Shown here piece by piece: positions 25,320 to 35,232 of a stretch of 64,000 bases of DNA. Position numbers and translations under genes: made by a program. The stretch is from Salinisphaeraceae bacterium (lineage in GTDB: Bacteria > Pseudomonadota > Gammaproteobacteria > Nevskiales > Salinisphaeraceae). The DNA is taken from NCBI GenBank assembly GCA_002683405.1, contig NYTH01000030.1, positions 33,300 to 97,299 of the forward strand. The letters run 5' to 3'. The stretch's first letter is position 1; every line of letters starts with the position of its first letter. The notes below the pieces were generated by a model. That model saw nothing but the letters and a program-made list of their open reading frames with translations, had not been told where the DNA came from and ran no database searches.

Positions 25320-26222
25320 TCAGTAGGTATTGACCCGCAGCACGCCCAGGTCCTCGAGGACGCTCAGGTGCAGGCGGCCGTCGTCTGGCAGAAAGCGGCT
25401 GCGCTGATAGGCCTGCAGGGCGCCGCGAGTACGCGGCCCGTATACGCCATCAATGGGGCCGGGCGGAAAGCCCGCGCGCAGCAGTGCCCGCTGCAGGTCA
25501 CGAATCATGGCCGGGCTGCGCTCCGATTGGCACAGGACCGGGCGCCACTGCGGCTGCATGCGATCGCCGTACTGGCCGGCGGCATGCACCACGGTCAGGC
25601 AATCCCCCGGCTGTACGCCGGCGGGTAGCGGCGGTGCGCCGGCCGGGGCAGGCCGGGTATAGCGGTGACTGTAGTCGGGCGTGGCCACCCGGTACGCGCC
25701 ATCGGCGCCCGGCTCCGGCTCGATGCGCAGCGGCGCGTAACCGCCGCTCGAGCCGTCAAAGGCCGGACGCGGCTCGATGCGCGTCAGTCCCGGCTTGCGG
25801 CCCAGATCGATGGGCTGCTCGTCACCCATGCGCCGACCACCAAAGGCGTTGGACCGGCGCGCAAGCTCGGCGTCGACTTCCTGCTGCACCTGATCTTCAG
25901 CGCTCATGAGCGCTTCGGGCGGCTCCGGCCGAGGTCTGGCCTCGCGCGGGTCGAACTCGGCGGGCGCCGCGCTGGCGGGCCGGGCATAATCGCTGGAGGC
26001 ATGCTTGCCACCCGCAAAACCCGGCATGGCGCGCTGTTCACGTCGCGCGCGGGCGCCGGGCGGGATGACATCCTCGCCACTGTTCGCCTCGGCGTCCACG
26101 TCGTAGTGCTCGGGAATCTGGGCCTGAGGCTCCGACCAGTTTTCCTCCACGAAACCGGGCGAACCGGCGCAGCCGGCAAGCGCCAGCGCGGCCGGCAGAT
26201 ATAAATATAAGCGCGTGCGCAT
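25320..26222 (-). CDS. peptidoglycan-binding-domain lipoprotein
   Basis: The 300-residue product starts with a lipoprotein signal (MRTRLYLYLPAALALAGC, Cys18). A long low-complexity linker rich in Ala, Arg, Pro and Glu follows, and a C-terminal PG_binding_1 domain covers about the last 70 residues (MIRDLQRALLRAGFPPGPIDGVYGPRTRGALQAY). It should be membrane-anchored and touch the cell wall. ATG 26222 is preferred over an ATG 33 bases upstream because it places the signal at the N-terminus. Its wider function is unknown. Confidence 0.82.
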   Translation of the reverse strand: MRTRLYLYLPAALALAGCAGSPGFVEENWSEPQAQIPEHYDVDAEANSGEDVIPPGARARREQRAMPGFAGGKHASSDYARPASAAPAEFDPREARPRPEPPEALMSAEDQVQQEVDAELARRSNAFGGRRMGDEQPIDLGRKPGLTRIEPRPAFDGSSGGYAPLRIEPEPGADGAYRVATPDYSHRYTRPAPAGAPPLPAGVQPGDCLTVVHAAGQYGDRMQPQWRPVLCQSERSPAMIRDLQRALLRAGFPPGPIDGVYGPRTRGALQAYQRSRFLPDDGRLHLSVLEDLGVLRVNTY

Positions 26223-26311
26223 TGTGTTGTCCCAAATCCCTGTTATCACGGGCACTTTACCGCCAGCCTGGCGGCGAATCTAGTGCGGCGCGCGCCACCT
26301 GGCCGGTCGCG

Positions 26312-27115
26312 CTAGCCCAGCCACATGCGAACGCCGACGGTGGCCAGCAGAATTGCAAAAATCTGCTTGAGCAGGCGCACCGGCAATCGATGGGCCAGTT
26401 GCGCCCCCAGCGGCGTGAACAGGGCGCTGCCCGCCACGATGCCCACAAACGCGGGCAGGCTCACATAGCCCAGGCTGTAGGCGCCGGTACCCGCCACGTG
26501 CCAACCCGTCAGCATGAACCCGGCCACGCCCGCCCAGGCGATCGGCGCGCCGCAGGCTGAGGAGGTGCCCACCGCCTGGTGCATGGGTGTGTCGCACCAC
26601 TCCAGAAACGGCACCGTCAGCGTGCCGCCGCCAATGCCCACCAGGGACGACAGTGCACCGATGATGCCGCCCGCCGTGAACAGCCCGGTCGTGCCCGGCA
26701 GCGTTCTGCGGCTGCCGGTCTGCCAGCCAAGCACCATCCGCAGCGCGGCCAGCAACGCGAAGGTGCCCACCAGGCGCTGTAGCGCGAGGCTTGGCAGATA
26801 GTGGGCAATGGCCGCGCCCGCAACGCCGCCAAGCAGCAGCCCCGGGACCATGCGCCAGACCGTTGGCCAGCGCACGGCACCGCGACGGTGATGCGACCAG
26901 GCGGAGTTGATCGAAATGATCGAAATGCAGGCCAGTGAACTCGCGACCGCAACCTGGGTCAATATGGCGGGGGCAACGTCATATGCGGGCAACAGCAATA
27001 CGAGCGCAGGGACAATGATCATGCCACCGCCGATGCCGAACAGACCGGCACACAGTCCGGCCATCGCGCCGACGGCCGCGAATGCCGGCGCCATGCTGAA
27101 AAATTCCGCAAGCAT
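26312..27115 (-). CDS. TauE/SafE-family anion exporter (second copy)
   Basis: The 267-residue membrane protein has the family glycine motifs GLFGIGGGMIIVP near the N-terminus and SLVGIGGGTLTVPF in the second half, with about eight hydrophobic segments. It belongs to a different subgroup from the exporter at 14838-15578, because the motifs and loops differ. Substrate is unknown (sulfite, sulfoacetate or similar in characterised relatives). It stands alone and is divergent from slt with 126 bases between. Confidence 0.85.
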   Translation of the reverse strand: MLAEFFSMAPAFAAVGAMAGLCAGLFGIGGGMIIVPALVLLLPAYDVAPAILTQVAVASSLACISIISINSAWSHHRRGAVRWPTVWRMVPGLLLGGVAGAAIAHYLPSLALQRLVGTFALLAALRMVLGWQTGSRRTLPGTTGLFTAGGIIGALSSLVGIGGGTLTVPFLEWCDTPMHQAVGTSSACGAPIAWAGVAGFMLTGWHVAGTGAYSLGYVSLPAFVGIVAGSALFTPLGAQLAHRLPVRLLKQIFAILLATVGVRMWLG

Positions 27116-27241
27116 GCCCGTATGTTAGCAGGCCAAGTCCGGCTCGCCGGGACGCAGGCTGGTGCGGGCGCAGCGCGCCGGGCCGTCTGCGGTACACTCG
27201 GCGACGCGTATTCGTTGCGTGCCTACTACCACCGATTCTTC

Positions 27242-29158
27242 ATGCTCCGACCGCTTGCCACACTGCTGCTGATGCTGTGCGCCCTGCCCTCGCTGGCAGA
27301 TATCCAGGCGCAGCGCACGCTTTATCAGGAAACGCTGCCCCGAGTGGCGTCCAGCGGCATCGGTAGCGTGCCGGAAGCGGTACGCGCGCTCCGCGGTTAC
27401 CCGCTCTATCCCTATCTGCTGGCCGCGGATCTGGAGTGGCGCATGCGCAACTTCGGCGGGCCGGCGCTGGATCACGAGATCGAGGCGTTCATCAACAGCC
27501 GCCCCGGCCTGCCCCGGACCAACCTGCTGCGCCTGCGATGGATCAGTCATCTCTACAGCCGCGGCGCCTGGGCCCGCGTGATATCGCTGGTCCGTGACGA
27601 CGACAGCACGACCCAGCAGTGCCGCCGGATGGTGGCCCGCATTCGGCTGGGCGAATCCGGCCTGTCGGCACCGGCCCGGACGCTGTGGCTGGTGGGCAGC
27701 AGCCAACCCGACGCCTGTGACCCGGTATTCGACTGGATGGAGCAGCAGGGCCTGCTGACGGCCTCGCTCGTGCTCGAGCGGGCCCGGCTTGCGGCGGTGG
27801 CACGCAACCCCAGCCTGGTCCGATATCTGGCAAAAAAGCTGCCGGATCCGCAGGCCGGCATGGCGCTTCACTGGGCGGCCATGCTGGGCAGCCCGGGCGA
27901 TCTGCACCACGTCAGCGCGCTGGATGGCGACGTGGCGGTCAGCGTGTTCAAGCGTCTTGCGCTGCAGGATACGCAGGCGGCCGCCGACCTGATTCCGGAA
28001 CTGCGCAAGCGGCTATCGCTGACCGACGGGCAGGTGCACGAAATGCGGCGCTACGTCGGCCTGCTGCTGGCCCAGAATCACGACCCCCGGGCCGTCGTCT
28101 GGTTCGACAGCCTGCAGCCGGCCGATGACGACAGCCACGGCCTGGAATGGCGCATCCGCTCGGCGCTGTTCAACAACCGCTGGGACAAGGCGCTGGCCTG
28201 GATCGACGCGCTGCCCGAGTCGCTGCGCTCGACCGAGGAATGGCGCTACTGGCGGGCTCGCGCCCTGGAGGCGCAGGGCCGCCGAGAGCAGGCGAAGCCG
28301 CTCTACCTGGCCCTAGCGGAAGAGCGCTCCTATCACGGCTATCTTGCGTCCGATCGGCTGGGCGAGCGCTATAGCTTCAACCGCAATGTGCTGAAGCAGG
28401 ATGCCGCCTTCCGGCAATCGTTCAGCCGACGGCCCGCGGTTGCGCGCGCGCTGGAATTTCTCGCGATCGACGAACCCTACGACGCCAACCGGGAATGGGC
28501 AGCCGCCACTGACGGCATGAGCGAGGCTGAACTGCAGCAGGCTGCCCTGTTTGCCCACCAGCACAACTGGCACTTCCAGGCGATCATCACGCTGGCTAAG
28601 TCCGACTACTGGGACGATCTGGGCATTCGCTACCCGCTGCCCTATCGCGAGCACGCCGAGCACTTCGCCCGGCAACACGCGGTCGATCCGGCCTATGTGA
28701 TGGCAATCATGCGCACGGAAAGCCTGTTTCAGCCGGTGGCCCGCTCACCGGCCGGCGCCGTCGGCCTGATGCAGCTCATGCCCGCCACCGCGCGCAAGGT
28801 GGCGAACGATCTGGAACTCCCGCGACCGGACAGCGAGGCACTCAAGACGCCCTACGAGAACATCAACCTGGGCACCCGCTACCTGCAGGAGCAGCTGCAG
28901 CGCTTCAGCGGCAACTATGCGCTGGCTTCGGCCGCGTATAATGCGGGTCCGCACCGCGTCAGCCGCTGGCTGCCCGACGTCCCGGTGGCGGCCGACATCT
29001 GGGTGGAGAACATTCCGTACACGGAAACTCGCGAATACGTGAAGCGCGCCATGTCTCACATGACGATATTCGAACTCCGGCTGGAGCAGCCCGTAACCCG
29101 CGTGACCGACCGGATCAGCCCCATTGGCCCGGACAGCGAAGTGGCAGACAGTCTGTAA
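27242..29158 (+). CDS. slt: soluble lytic murein transglycosylase (Slt70 family)
   Basis: The 638-residue periplasmic enzyme cleaves peptidoglycan glycan strands with formation of 1,6-anhydromuropeptides. It has a signal peptide (MLRPLATLLLMLCALPSLADIQ), a long alpha-helical superhelical U/L region and a C-terminal SLT domain. That domain carries the catalytic Glu493 in RTESLFQP, GAVGLMQLMPATA and ASAAYNAGPHRVSRWL. ATG 27242 puts the signal at the N-terminus; an upstream ATG at 27122 would add 40 residues of poor quality. The stop overlaps the next start (TAATG). Confidence 0.93.
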   Translation: MLRPLATLLLMLCALPSLADIQAQRTLYQETLPRVASSGIGSVPEAVRALRGYPLYPYLLAADLEWRMRNFGGPALDHEIEAFINSRPGLPRTNLLRLRWISHLYSRGAWARVISLVRDDDSTTQQCRRMVARIRLGESGLSAPARTLWLVGSSQPDACDPVFDWMEQQGLLTASLVLERARLAAVARNPSLVRYLAKKLPDPQAGMALHWAAMLGSPGDLHHVSALDGDVAVSVFKRLALQDTQAAADLIPELRKRLSLTDGQVHEMRRYVGLLLAQNHDPRAVVWFDSLQPADDDSHGLEWRIRSALFNNRWDKALAWIDALPESLRSTEEWRYWRARALEAQGRREQAKPLYLALAEERSYHGYLASDRLGERYSFNRNVLKQDAAFRQSFSRRPAVARALEFLAIDEPYDANREWAAATDGMSEAELQQAALFAHQHNWHFQAIITLAKSDYWDDLGIRYPLPYREHAEHFARQHAVDPAYVMAIMRTESLFQPVARSPAGAVGLMQLMPATARKVANDLELPRPDSEALKTPYENINLGTRYLQEQLQRFSGNYALASAAYNAGPHRVSRWLPDVPVAADIWVENIPYTETREYVKRAMSHMTIFELRLEQPVTRVTDRISPIGPDSEVADSL

Positions 29159-30102
29159 TGTCCAACCCCTCCGCCAATTCGCCCCGCCGCATCGGCATCC
29201 TGGGGGGCACGGGCTTTGTGGGCCGCGCGCTGCGCGAGCGGCTGCTCAAGGACCGCCACAGCGTAAAGGTGCTGACCCGCGATGCCGCACCCCACGCGCT
29301 GACCGCCGCGCAACCCTACATCGAACTCGCCGAGGGCGACCCCCGCGATGACGGCTTCCTGCGCGAGGCGCTGGCCGACTGCGATGTCGCCATCAATCTG
29401 GTGGGCATCCTGAACGAGCGGGGCCACGACGGCAGCGAATTCCGCGAAGTGCACACCGAGTTGCCGCGACGCTTCGCCCGCATCAGCCGCGAGCTGGGCG
29501 TACAGCGAGTCCTGCACATGTCCTCGCTGGGCGCCGATCCGGCAGCCCCCAGTCACTACCTGCGCAGCAAGGGCGAGGGCGCCAGCGCGCTCCGGCTGGA
29601 ACTGGGCGAGGCTCTGCCCTGGACCATTTTCTGCCCGTCCGTGATTTTCGGCCAAGACGATTCGTTCACCAATCGTTTCGCCGGCCTGCTCAAATTCATG
29701 CCGGGTATCTTCCCCCTGGCCTGTCCGCGGGCGCGAATGGCGCCGGTGCACGTCGCCGATGTCGCCGAGGCGTTCGCGCGCAGCGTGAACGACCCCGCCA
29801 CGCACTTTCAGCGCTACGAAATCTGCGGTCCGCGCGACTACGAACTGAAGACACTGGTGGAATACATCGGCCGCACCAGCGGTCATTCACGCCTGGTGCT
29901 GGGCCTGCCCGACTGGATGGCGCGTCTTCAGGCGGGCGTGCTGGAATTCGTGCCGGGCAAGCCGTTCTCGCGCGACAACTACCGCTCGCTGCAGATGGAC
30001 AGCGTCTGCAGCGCCAGCCAGCCCGGCCTGTCCGATCTCGGCATTACGCCGACCGCACTGGAGGACGTGGCGCCCGGCTATCTCTCCGGCAAGACGTCTT
30101 GA
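29158..30102 (+). CDS. NDUFA9-like NAD(P)-binding protein (atypical SDR)
   Basis: The 314-residue product has an N-terminal Rossmann fold with the extended-SDR/NmrA motif IGILGGTGFVGRALRERLL and an NDUFA9-type layout (NLVGILNERG, FCPSVIFGQDD, APVHVADVAEAF). Bacterial members are annotated as complex I NDUFA9-subunit-family proteins, but most act as reductases or epimerases of unknown substrate. It is linked to slt by TAATG and to cca by a 4-base overlap (TTGA). Confidence 0.83.
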   Translation: MSNPSANSPRRIGILGGTGFVGRALRERLLKDRHSVKVLTRDAAPHALTAAQPYIELAEGDPRDDGFLREALADCDVAINLVGILNERGHDGSEFREVHTELPRRFARISRELGVQRVLHMSSLGADPAAPSHYLRSKGEGASALRLELGEALPWTIFCPSVIFGQDDSFTNRFAGLLKFMPGIFPLACPRARMAPVHVADVAEAFARSVNDPATHFQRYEICGPRDYELKTLVEYIGRTSGHSRLVLGLPDWMARLQAGVLEFVPGKPFSRDNYRSLQMDSVCSASQPGLSDLGITPTALEDVAPGYLSGKTS

Positions 30103-31340
30103 ACCAGCCGCAGCGTTTTCTCGTCGGCGGCGCCGTGCGTGATCGCCTGCTCGGCCTGGACGTCACCGAGCGCGACTGGGTGATCACCGGCGCCACGCCC
30201 GAGCAGATGGAAGCCGAGGGCTACAAGCCCGTCGGCCGTGATTTTCCCGTCTTCCTGCATCCCGACACCGGCGAGGAATACGCGCTGGCGCGCACCGAAC
30301 GCAAACAGGGCCGCGGCTATCATGGTTTCGTGTTCCACACGGGCGCCGACGTGCGGCTGGAAGACGATCTGCTGCGTCGCGACCTGACGGTAAACGCCAT
30401 GGCCGAGGATGCCACGGGCCACCTGATCGATCCGCACGGCGGGCAGGACGATCTGGACAAGCGCCTGCTGCGCCATGTCTCGCCGGCCTTCGCGGAAGAC
30501 CCGGTGCGCCTGCTGCGCCTGGCGCGGTTTTACGCGCGCTTCAAACCGCTGGGCTTCACCGTCGCCCCCGACACGCTGGCGCTTGCCCGCGACATGGTGA
30601 CCAGTGGCGAAGTCGATCACCTGCAGCCCGAACGCGTCTGGAACGAAACACGCCGCGCACTGGCACAGGACGAGCCCGCGGCCTTCTTTGAACTGCTGCG
30701 CGAATGTGGCGCGCTGGCGCCGCTGTTTCCGGAGATCGACGCCCTGTTTGGCGTGCCGCAAACGCCGCGCTGGCACCCGGAAATCGATACCGGCGTCCAC
30801 GTGATGATGGCGCTGCAAAGCGCCGCCTCCGCGGGCGCCAGTCTGCGGGCCCGCTTTGCGGTGCTCTGTCACGACCTGGGCAAGGCGCTCACGCCGCCGG
30901 ACATCCTGCCCGGCCATCGCGGTCACGAACGGGCCGGTCTACCCGTGGTGGAAACTCTGTGCGAGCGCCTGCGCGTACCCCGCGACTATCGCGAGGTGGC
31001 CCTGCTGATCACACGCTGGCATCTGCACGCGCACCGCATTCCCCGCCTGCGCCCGGCCACACTGCACGATCTGCTGGTCGCGTTCGACAGTTTCCGGCGA
31101 CCGGATCGACTGGACGATTTCATCGATGCCTGCGCCGCCGATCTGCGGGGCAGGCGGGGCTTTGGTGACCGACCGTTTGACGCCGGCCAACTGCTGCGCG
31201 AAGCAGCGAGCGCCGCGGCCGCCGTATCGAGTCAGGCGGTGATGGCTGACGGCCATACCGGTGCGGCTATCGGGGAGGCGTTGCGGCAGCGGCGAATTGC
31301 CGCCATCGCGGCCCTGCGAAGCGCTTGGCTGGCAGGCTGA
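30099..31340 (+). CDS. cca: multifunctional CCA-adding tRNA nucleotidyltransferase with HD domain
   Basis: The 413-residue enzyme adds or repairs the 3' CCA end of tRNAs. The class II nucleotidyltransferase head is at the N-terminus (FLVGGAVRDRLLGLDVTERDWV), followed by ARTERKQGRGYHGF and RRDLTVNAMAE. The HD phosphohydrolase domain (LCHDLGKALTPPD) follows at about residue 255. The length is that of the E. coli enzyme, which also has 2',3'-cyclic phosphodiesterase and phosphatase activities. The start is TTG 30099, overlapping the previous stop. Confidence 0.95.
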   Translation: MNQPQRFLVGGAVRDRLLGLDVTERDWVITGATPEQMEAEGYKPVGRDFPVFLHPDTGEEYALARTERKQGRGYHGFVFHTGADVRLEDDLLRRDLTVNAMAEDATGHLIDPHGGQDDLDKRLLRHVSPAFAEDPVRLLRLARFYARFKPLGFTVAPDTLALARDMVTSGEVDHLQPERVWNETRRALAQDEPAAFFELLRECGALAPLFPEIDALFGVPQTPRWHPEIDTGVHVMMALQSAASAGASLRARFAVLCHDLGKALTPPDILPGHRGHERAGLPVVETLCERLRVPRDYREVALLITRWHLHAHRIPRLRPATLHDLLVAFDSFRRPDRLDDFIDACAADLRGRRGFGDRPFDAGQLLREAASAAAAVSSQAVMADGHTGAAIGEALRQRRIAAIAALRSAWLAG

Positions 31341-31362
31341 CTGACCGTCAGGGGCTAAAAGA

Positions 31363-32166
31363 TCAGCCGAAACCGAAAACCGCCAACAGCACCACGCCCA
31401 GCACGATCCGGTAGATCACGAACGGCATCATGCCGATGCGATCGAGCATGCGCAGGAACAGATGGATGGCCGCCAGCGCGCTCACGAAGGCAAACAGCGC
31501 CGCCAGCCCGAGATCCAGCCACGGTTCCGGCTGCGGGTTGGTGACCAGCACCATCGTCTCGTACATGATCGCGGCCAGCGTGATCGGCACCGCCATGAAG
31601 AAGGAGATGCGCGCGGCCGCCTTGCGCGTGAGGCCCAGCAGCAGGCCGCCGGTAATCGTCATGCCCGAGCGGGACGCGCCCGGAATCAGCGCCAGCGCCT
31701 GCGCCAGCCCGATCATCACATAGCCTCGCAGGCCGAGCTGCGCCTCGGTGCGCGCCTGCCGGGCGCTGTAATCCGCCCAGCCGAGCAGTACGCCAAAGCC
31801 AATACTCGTGAAGGCGATGACCCAGGGCTGACGCAACTGGGATTCCCCGGACACCCCCAGCCACGCGCCGAACAGCACGGCCGGAATGGTCGCCAGACCC
31901 ACGCCCCAGGCCATATAGGCGTGCGGGGTGCGCGGGCCGCCGAGCAGACTGTTGGTCCAGTCCTTGAGCATCAGCCGCAGGTCGCTGTAGAAATAGCCGA
32001 TCACGGCCAGCAGTGTGCCCAGATGCACGGCCAGATCGAACGCCAGGCCCTGATCCGCCCAGCCGAATACGTGCGGCAGCAGAATGAGGTGTGCGGAACT
32101 GGAAATCGGCAGGAATTCGGTAACGCCCTGTATCAGGGCGAGCATTACGATCTGAAACCAGTCCAT
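31363..32166 (-). CDS. uppP: undecaprenyl-diphosphatase (UppP/BacA)
   Basis: This 267-residue polytopic membrane enzyme dephosphorylates undecaprenyl diphosphate to recycle the lipid carrier for peptidoglycan synthesis. The signature sequences GVTEFLPISSSAHLILLP (residues 14-31) and PGASRSGMTI are intact. ATG 32166 (MDWFQIVMLALIQG) matches the family start; the longer frame upstream is not conserved. It is convergent with cca (22 bases) and divergent from folM (107 bases). Confidence 0.95.
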   Translation of the reverse strand: MDWFQIVMLALIQGVTEFLPISSSAHLILLPHVFGWADQGLAFDLAVHLGTLLAVIGYFYSDLRLMLKDWTNSLLGGPRTPHAYMAWGVGLATIPAVLFGAWLGVSGESQLRQPWVIAFTSIGFGVLLGWADYSARQARTEAQLGLRGYVMIGLAQALALIPGASRSGMTITGGLLLGLTRKAAARISFFMAVPITLAAIMYETMVLVTNPQPEPWLDLGLAALFAFVSALAAIHLFLRMLDRIGMMPFVIYRIVLGVVLLAVFGFG

Positions 32167-32273
32167 TGAAATCCCGGAGGCCTGCGCGGCGGGTCGGTAC
32201 CAACGGACGCGCAAACTTCGTGCCGGCGCGCCCGCCGATTGAACGGCCGCCATAATACCGGTGTAATGGCGCC

Positions 32274-33017
32274 ATGTCTTCGCATGATTCTTCCCCGGCC
32301 CTGCTGGTCACCGGCGCTGGCCGTAATGTCGGCGCGGCCCTGGTTGACGCGTTTTTGGACGATGAACGGCCGGTCATCGGCCAGTACCGGACCCATACCG
32401 ACGCGGTCGATCGTCTTGCCGAACGCGGCGCGCGGATGCTCGCCGGCGACTTCAGCAGCGAGGCCGGCATTTTCGACTTCATCGAGCGTCTGGAGGCACC
32501 GGACCCCGCGCTGTGCGGCATCATCCACAACGCATCGGCCTTCACGCCCACGGCCGCCGAGCCGCATGACGCGGCGCGTCAGTTCCAGGACTTCTTCGCC
32601 GTCCACATGCTGGCGCCCTACCTGATCACCCGCAGCCTCCGGCATCGGCTGCATGGCCCCTCCGGCGCGCCCGCCGATATCATTCATATCACCGACATCT
32701 ACAGCGACAACCCCAGCCCGGCTCACGATATCTACTGCGCCACCAAGGCCGGCTTGCAGAATCTGGCCCTGTCCTTCGCCCGGTCGCTGGCGCCGGCCGT
32801 GAAGGTCAACGTCATCCAGCCGGGCCCCATTCACTTCCCCACCGGCTATAGCGAAGCGGACAGTCAGGCCGTGCTGAAGACCACGCCCCTGGGCCGTCCC
32901 GGCGGCGCTGCCGCCATCGTGCAGGCCGTGCGGTCGATTCTGGCAAACGACTTCATGACGGGCGCCGTGATCGCAGTGGATGGCGGGCGACGGCTCGGAC
33001 AGGGCGGCGCCGAATAG
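32274..33017 (+). CDS. folM: dihydromonapterin/dihydrofolate reductase-like SDR (FolM)
   Basis: This 247-residue short-chain dehydrogenase resembles E. coli FolM along its length: ALLVTGAGRNVGAALVDAF (NADPH loop), VIGQYRTH, IIHNASAF, DIIHITDIYSD, the catalytic YCATKAG and VKVNVIQPGPI. FolM reduces dihydromonapterin to tetrahydromonapterin, a pterin cofactor, and dihydrofolate weakly. The assignment rests on whole-length similarity; a generic SDR cannot be fully excluded. Confidence 0.75.
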   Translation: MSSHDSSPALLVTGAGRNVGAALVDAFLDDERPVIGQYRTHTDAVDRLAERGARMLAGDFSSEAGIFDFIERLEAPDPALCGIIHNASAFTPTAAEPHDAARQFQDFFAVHMLAPYLITRSLRHRLHGPSGAPADIIHITDIYSDNPSPAHDIYCATKAGLQNLALSFARSLAPAVKVNVIQPGPIHFPTGYSEADSQAVLKTTPLGRPGGAAAIVQAVRSILANDFMTGAVIAVDGGRRLGQGGAE

Positions 33018-33150
33018 CGTTCGGGCTGGCCGTTAGCTCAAATCGGTCATGCGACACACGTCTGAAGCAGATGTTACCAACCGATCAACGGCGCGTTCCG
33101 CGCTCAACTTCTGGACGCCCGGGCCGATAGCGAGAGATAACCGCCGGGCC

Positions 33151-33177
33151 GGCTGCCGCTAGCCGGACAGCCTTTTT
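33151..33177 (+). terminator. possible terminator after folM
   Basis: GGCTG (33151-33155) pairs with CAGCC (33168-33172), with CCGGCT/AGCCGG as an alternative stem, followed by five T. It lies about 135 bases after folM and 95 before the DUF1631 start. The remaining bases of 33018-33271 hold no gene that I can support. Confidence 0.4.
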
Positions 33178-33271
33178 GGCCCGCGGTGGCACCATTTCGA
33201 CCGGGAGGTCACGCACGCGCCATGCAGCCAGCCCCCTTTGTATCCGTCGCTCGCCGGCCGGGTCGCTGAGC

Positions 33272-35164
33272 ATGGCGACCGTCAATCCGACCGGCGCACA
33301 GCGCCGCCCTCCCCGACCGGTATTCGACGCGCGCGCGGCAGATCGGGCGCGATCCGTCGTGCTCAACAGCGCGGCGGACCTGGTCGACCAGCTGTTTGAT
33401 CGCGGGCGGCATCAACTCCAGGACTGGGCTGATCAACCCGCCGATTTCGACGCCCCCGCTGGACCGGACGAGCAGTGCATCGTGGCCTTCATGCAGCGCC
33501 ACCGGACCCTGATCAGCAGCTGCTTCATCGAGGAGTTCGGCCACGCAATCAGTCACGGCAGCACCTCCGACGGCGGCGTCTTCACGCCGGCAGAGTGGAC
33601 CGGCGACTGCGAGGCGGCGCCGGATCACGCCGGCGACGCCGATCGCAAGATAGCCATCATGGCGCGCAAGGCCCAGTTCCGGCTGAGCGACAGGCTGACT
33701 GCCTGCCAGGCGCAGCTTGAGCATGTGCTCGACGACAATTGCGAGCTTGAACTGTCCCCCGAGGGGCTGGCGCCACTGCAGGCCTGCAACGCTTTTCGCC
33801 TGGCGCTGATCGCGGCCGATGCCGACGTGGATATGGAGGCCGCGCTCTTCCGTCTGTTCGAGCATGCCGTGCTCGACGCGCTCGGCGAATGCTATGCACA
33901 GCTGATCCAGCACATGGAATCTGCCGGCATTCCCGCGCCGGCCGGCACTCGCGTCACGGACATTGCGCCCGCACCGCCCGCCCCGCGCAGCGACGCCACG
34001 CCCAATCCGGCCGTGAACCCGGACCCCCGACCCGAGCCGGAGCTGAACGAATCGCCGGAGAAGGCGGCCATCCGCCGATACCTTGAAGACCTGCTGGGCA
34101 ACCTGCAGGACGACCTGACGGTGTCCGCCACCACGCGTTCGCTGCTCACCCGCTTCTACCCGCCAGCCCTGCAGTGCGTGCTGTCGGACCGCCGCGTGCT
34201 CGACGATGTGGACCATCCGGTGCGTCGCTTCTTCTGCGAGCTGGCGCTGATCGACCTGCTCGACCCGCGGCCGGCCCGGCACGCTCACCGCGTGGCCAGC
34301 CAGATACTCGAGACGCTGGGCGCGACACCGAACCGTACACAGGTGGCCGAAGCCCTGCGCGACCTGGAAACCGAGCTGGCCGAATCCAGCGGCTCGAAGG
34401 ACGCCCCGCGCCGCGCGAGCCGGCGAGCCGTCATGGAGCTGCGCCAGCAGGCCAGCGGCCTGGACGTGAACCGCAGCATCCTGGACTTTCTGAATGACTG
34501 CTGGGTGCCCCTGATCGAGCGCGCGGCAGGCGCCGGCGCTACCAGCGAGGATTTCCTGTCGATACGCAATCACGGCCAGCTGTTGCTGGACACCCTGGCG
34601 CAGCAGCGACACGGCGATGCGGTCGCGCCCGACACCCTGGACGATCTGCTGAAGGCCACCGACCGCAAGCTTCGGCTGCTCGGCATCAACCGCGAGGATT
34701 GCCAGAGCCTGACGCATCGACTGGCGGGCCTGCTGGGCCTGAACGGCGACGCGCAACAGGCCGCCGCCCCCTACTGCGAGGCCGAAGCGCAGCTGCTCGA
34801 CGAACTCGCCGCCTGGACGCCCCATAACGAACCCCTGAGTGCCGCGACGGACGGGCTGCCGGAACTCGACGACCAGGCCCGCCGGCTGCTGGACGAGGTT
34901 TGCAAGCCGGACGTGTGGTTCCGCATCTACGCCGGCCCCAGAAACAGCGCCCGCTGGCGCAAGATCACGCATTACGATCGTGACGCTCAGCGCGTTTATT
35001 TCGGCGACCGCAACGGCGAGAACAATCTGGAAGTGGCCGCCGCCGAGTTCGCGGCCGACCTGCTGGAAGGTCGCTCGCGGCCCGTCTACGACAGCGACGC
35101 CTTCAGCCGCAAGCTGACCGGCATCATTCACGGTCAGTCACGCCAGCTCGACACGCCCGGCTGA
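33272..35164 (+). CDS. DUF1631 family protein
   Basis: The 630-residue product follows the DUF1631 layout. An N-terminal helical region carries LVDQLFDRGRHQLQDWA. A middle region has SPEGLAPLQACNAFRLALIAADADVDMEAALFRLFEHAV, and then come DDVDHPVRRFFCELALIDLLDP and a C-terminal beta-barrel-like end (VWFRIYAG...RVYFGDRNGENNLEV). Function is unknown; the C-terminal module looks like a small PilZ-type barrel, but I see no RxxxR/DxSxxG motif. ATG 33272 is chosen because the 32 codons upstream are Arg-rich and unlike the family. It is shorter than many homologues (about 740 residues). Confidence 0.78.
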   Translation: MATVNPTGAQRRPPRPVFDARAADRARSVVLNSAADLVDQLFDRGRHQLQDWADQPADFDAPAGPDEQCIVAFMQRHRTLISSCFIEEFGHAISHGSTSDGGVFTPAEWTGDCEAAPDHAGDADRKIAIMARKAQFRLSDRLTACQAQLEHVLDDNCELELSPEGLAPLQACNAFRLALIAADADVDMEAALFRLFEHAVLDALGECYAQLIQHMESAGIPAPAGTRVTDIAPAPPAPRSDATPNPAVNPDPRPEPELNESPEKAAIRRYLEDLLGNLQDDLTVSATTRSLLTRFYPPALQCVLSDRRVLDDVDHPVRRFFCELALIDLLDPRPARHAHRVASQILETLGATPNRTQVAEALRDLETELAESSGSKDAPRRASRRAVMELRQQASGLDVNRSILDFLNDCWVPLIERAAGAGATSEDFLSIRNHGQLLLDTLAQQRHGDAVAPDTLDDLLKATDRKLRLLGINREDCQSLTHRLAGLLGLNGDAQQAAAPYCEAEAQLLDELAAWTPHNEPLSAATDGLPELDDQARRLLDEVCKPDVWFRIYAGPRNSARWRKITHYDRDAQRVYFGDRNGENNLEVAAAEFAADLLEGRSRPVYDSDAFSRKLTGIIHGQSRQLDTPG

Positions 35165-35232
35165 AGCCGGGGCGCCTGGACGCGCCCGCTCGGCAGACCG
35201 ATACTGCGACGCTATCCGGCCGAATCGCAGCC

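Noticed and set aside
33033..33085. A tRNA-like stretch (GTTAGCTCAAATCGGTCA)
   Set aside because: It resembles a D-arm, but no acceptor stem pairing or GTTCGANTC-type T-loop follows.
33209..35131. A 640-codon minus-strand frame across the DUF1631 gene
   Set aside because: It is shadow sequence; the plus strand carries the family segments.
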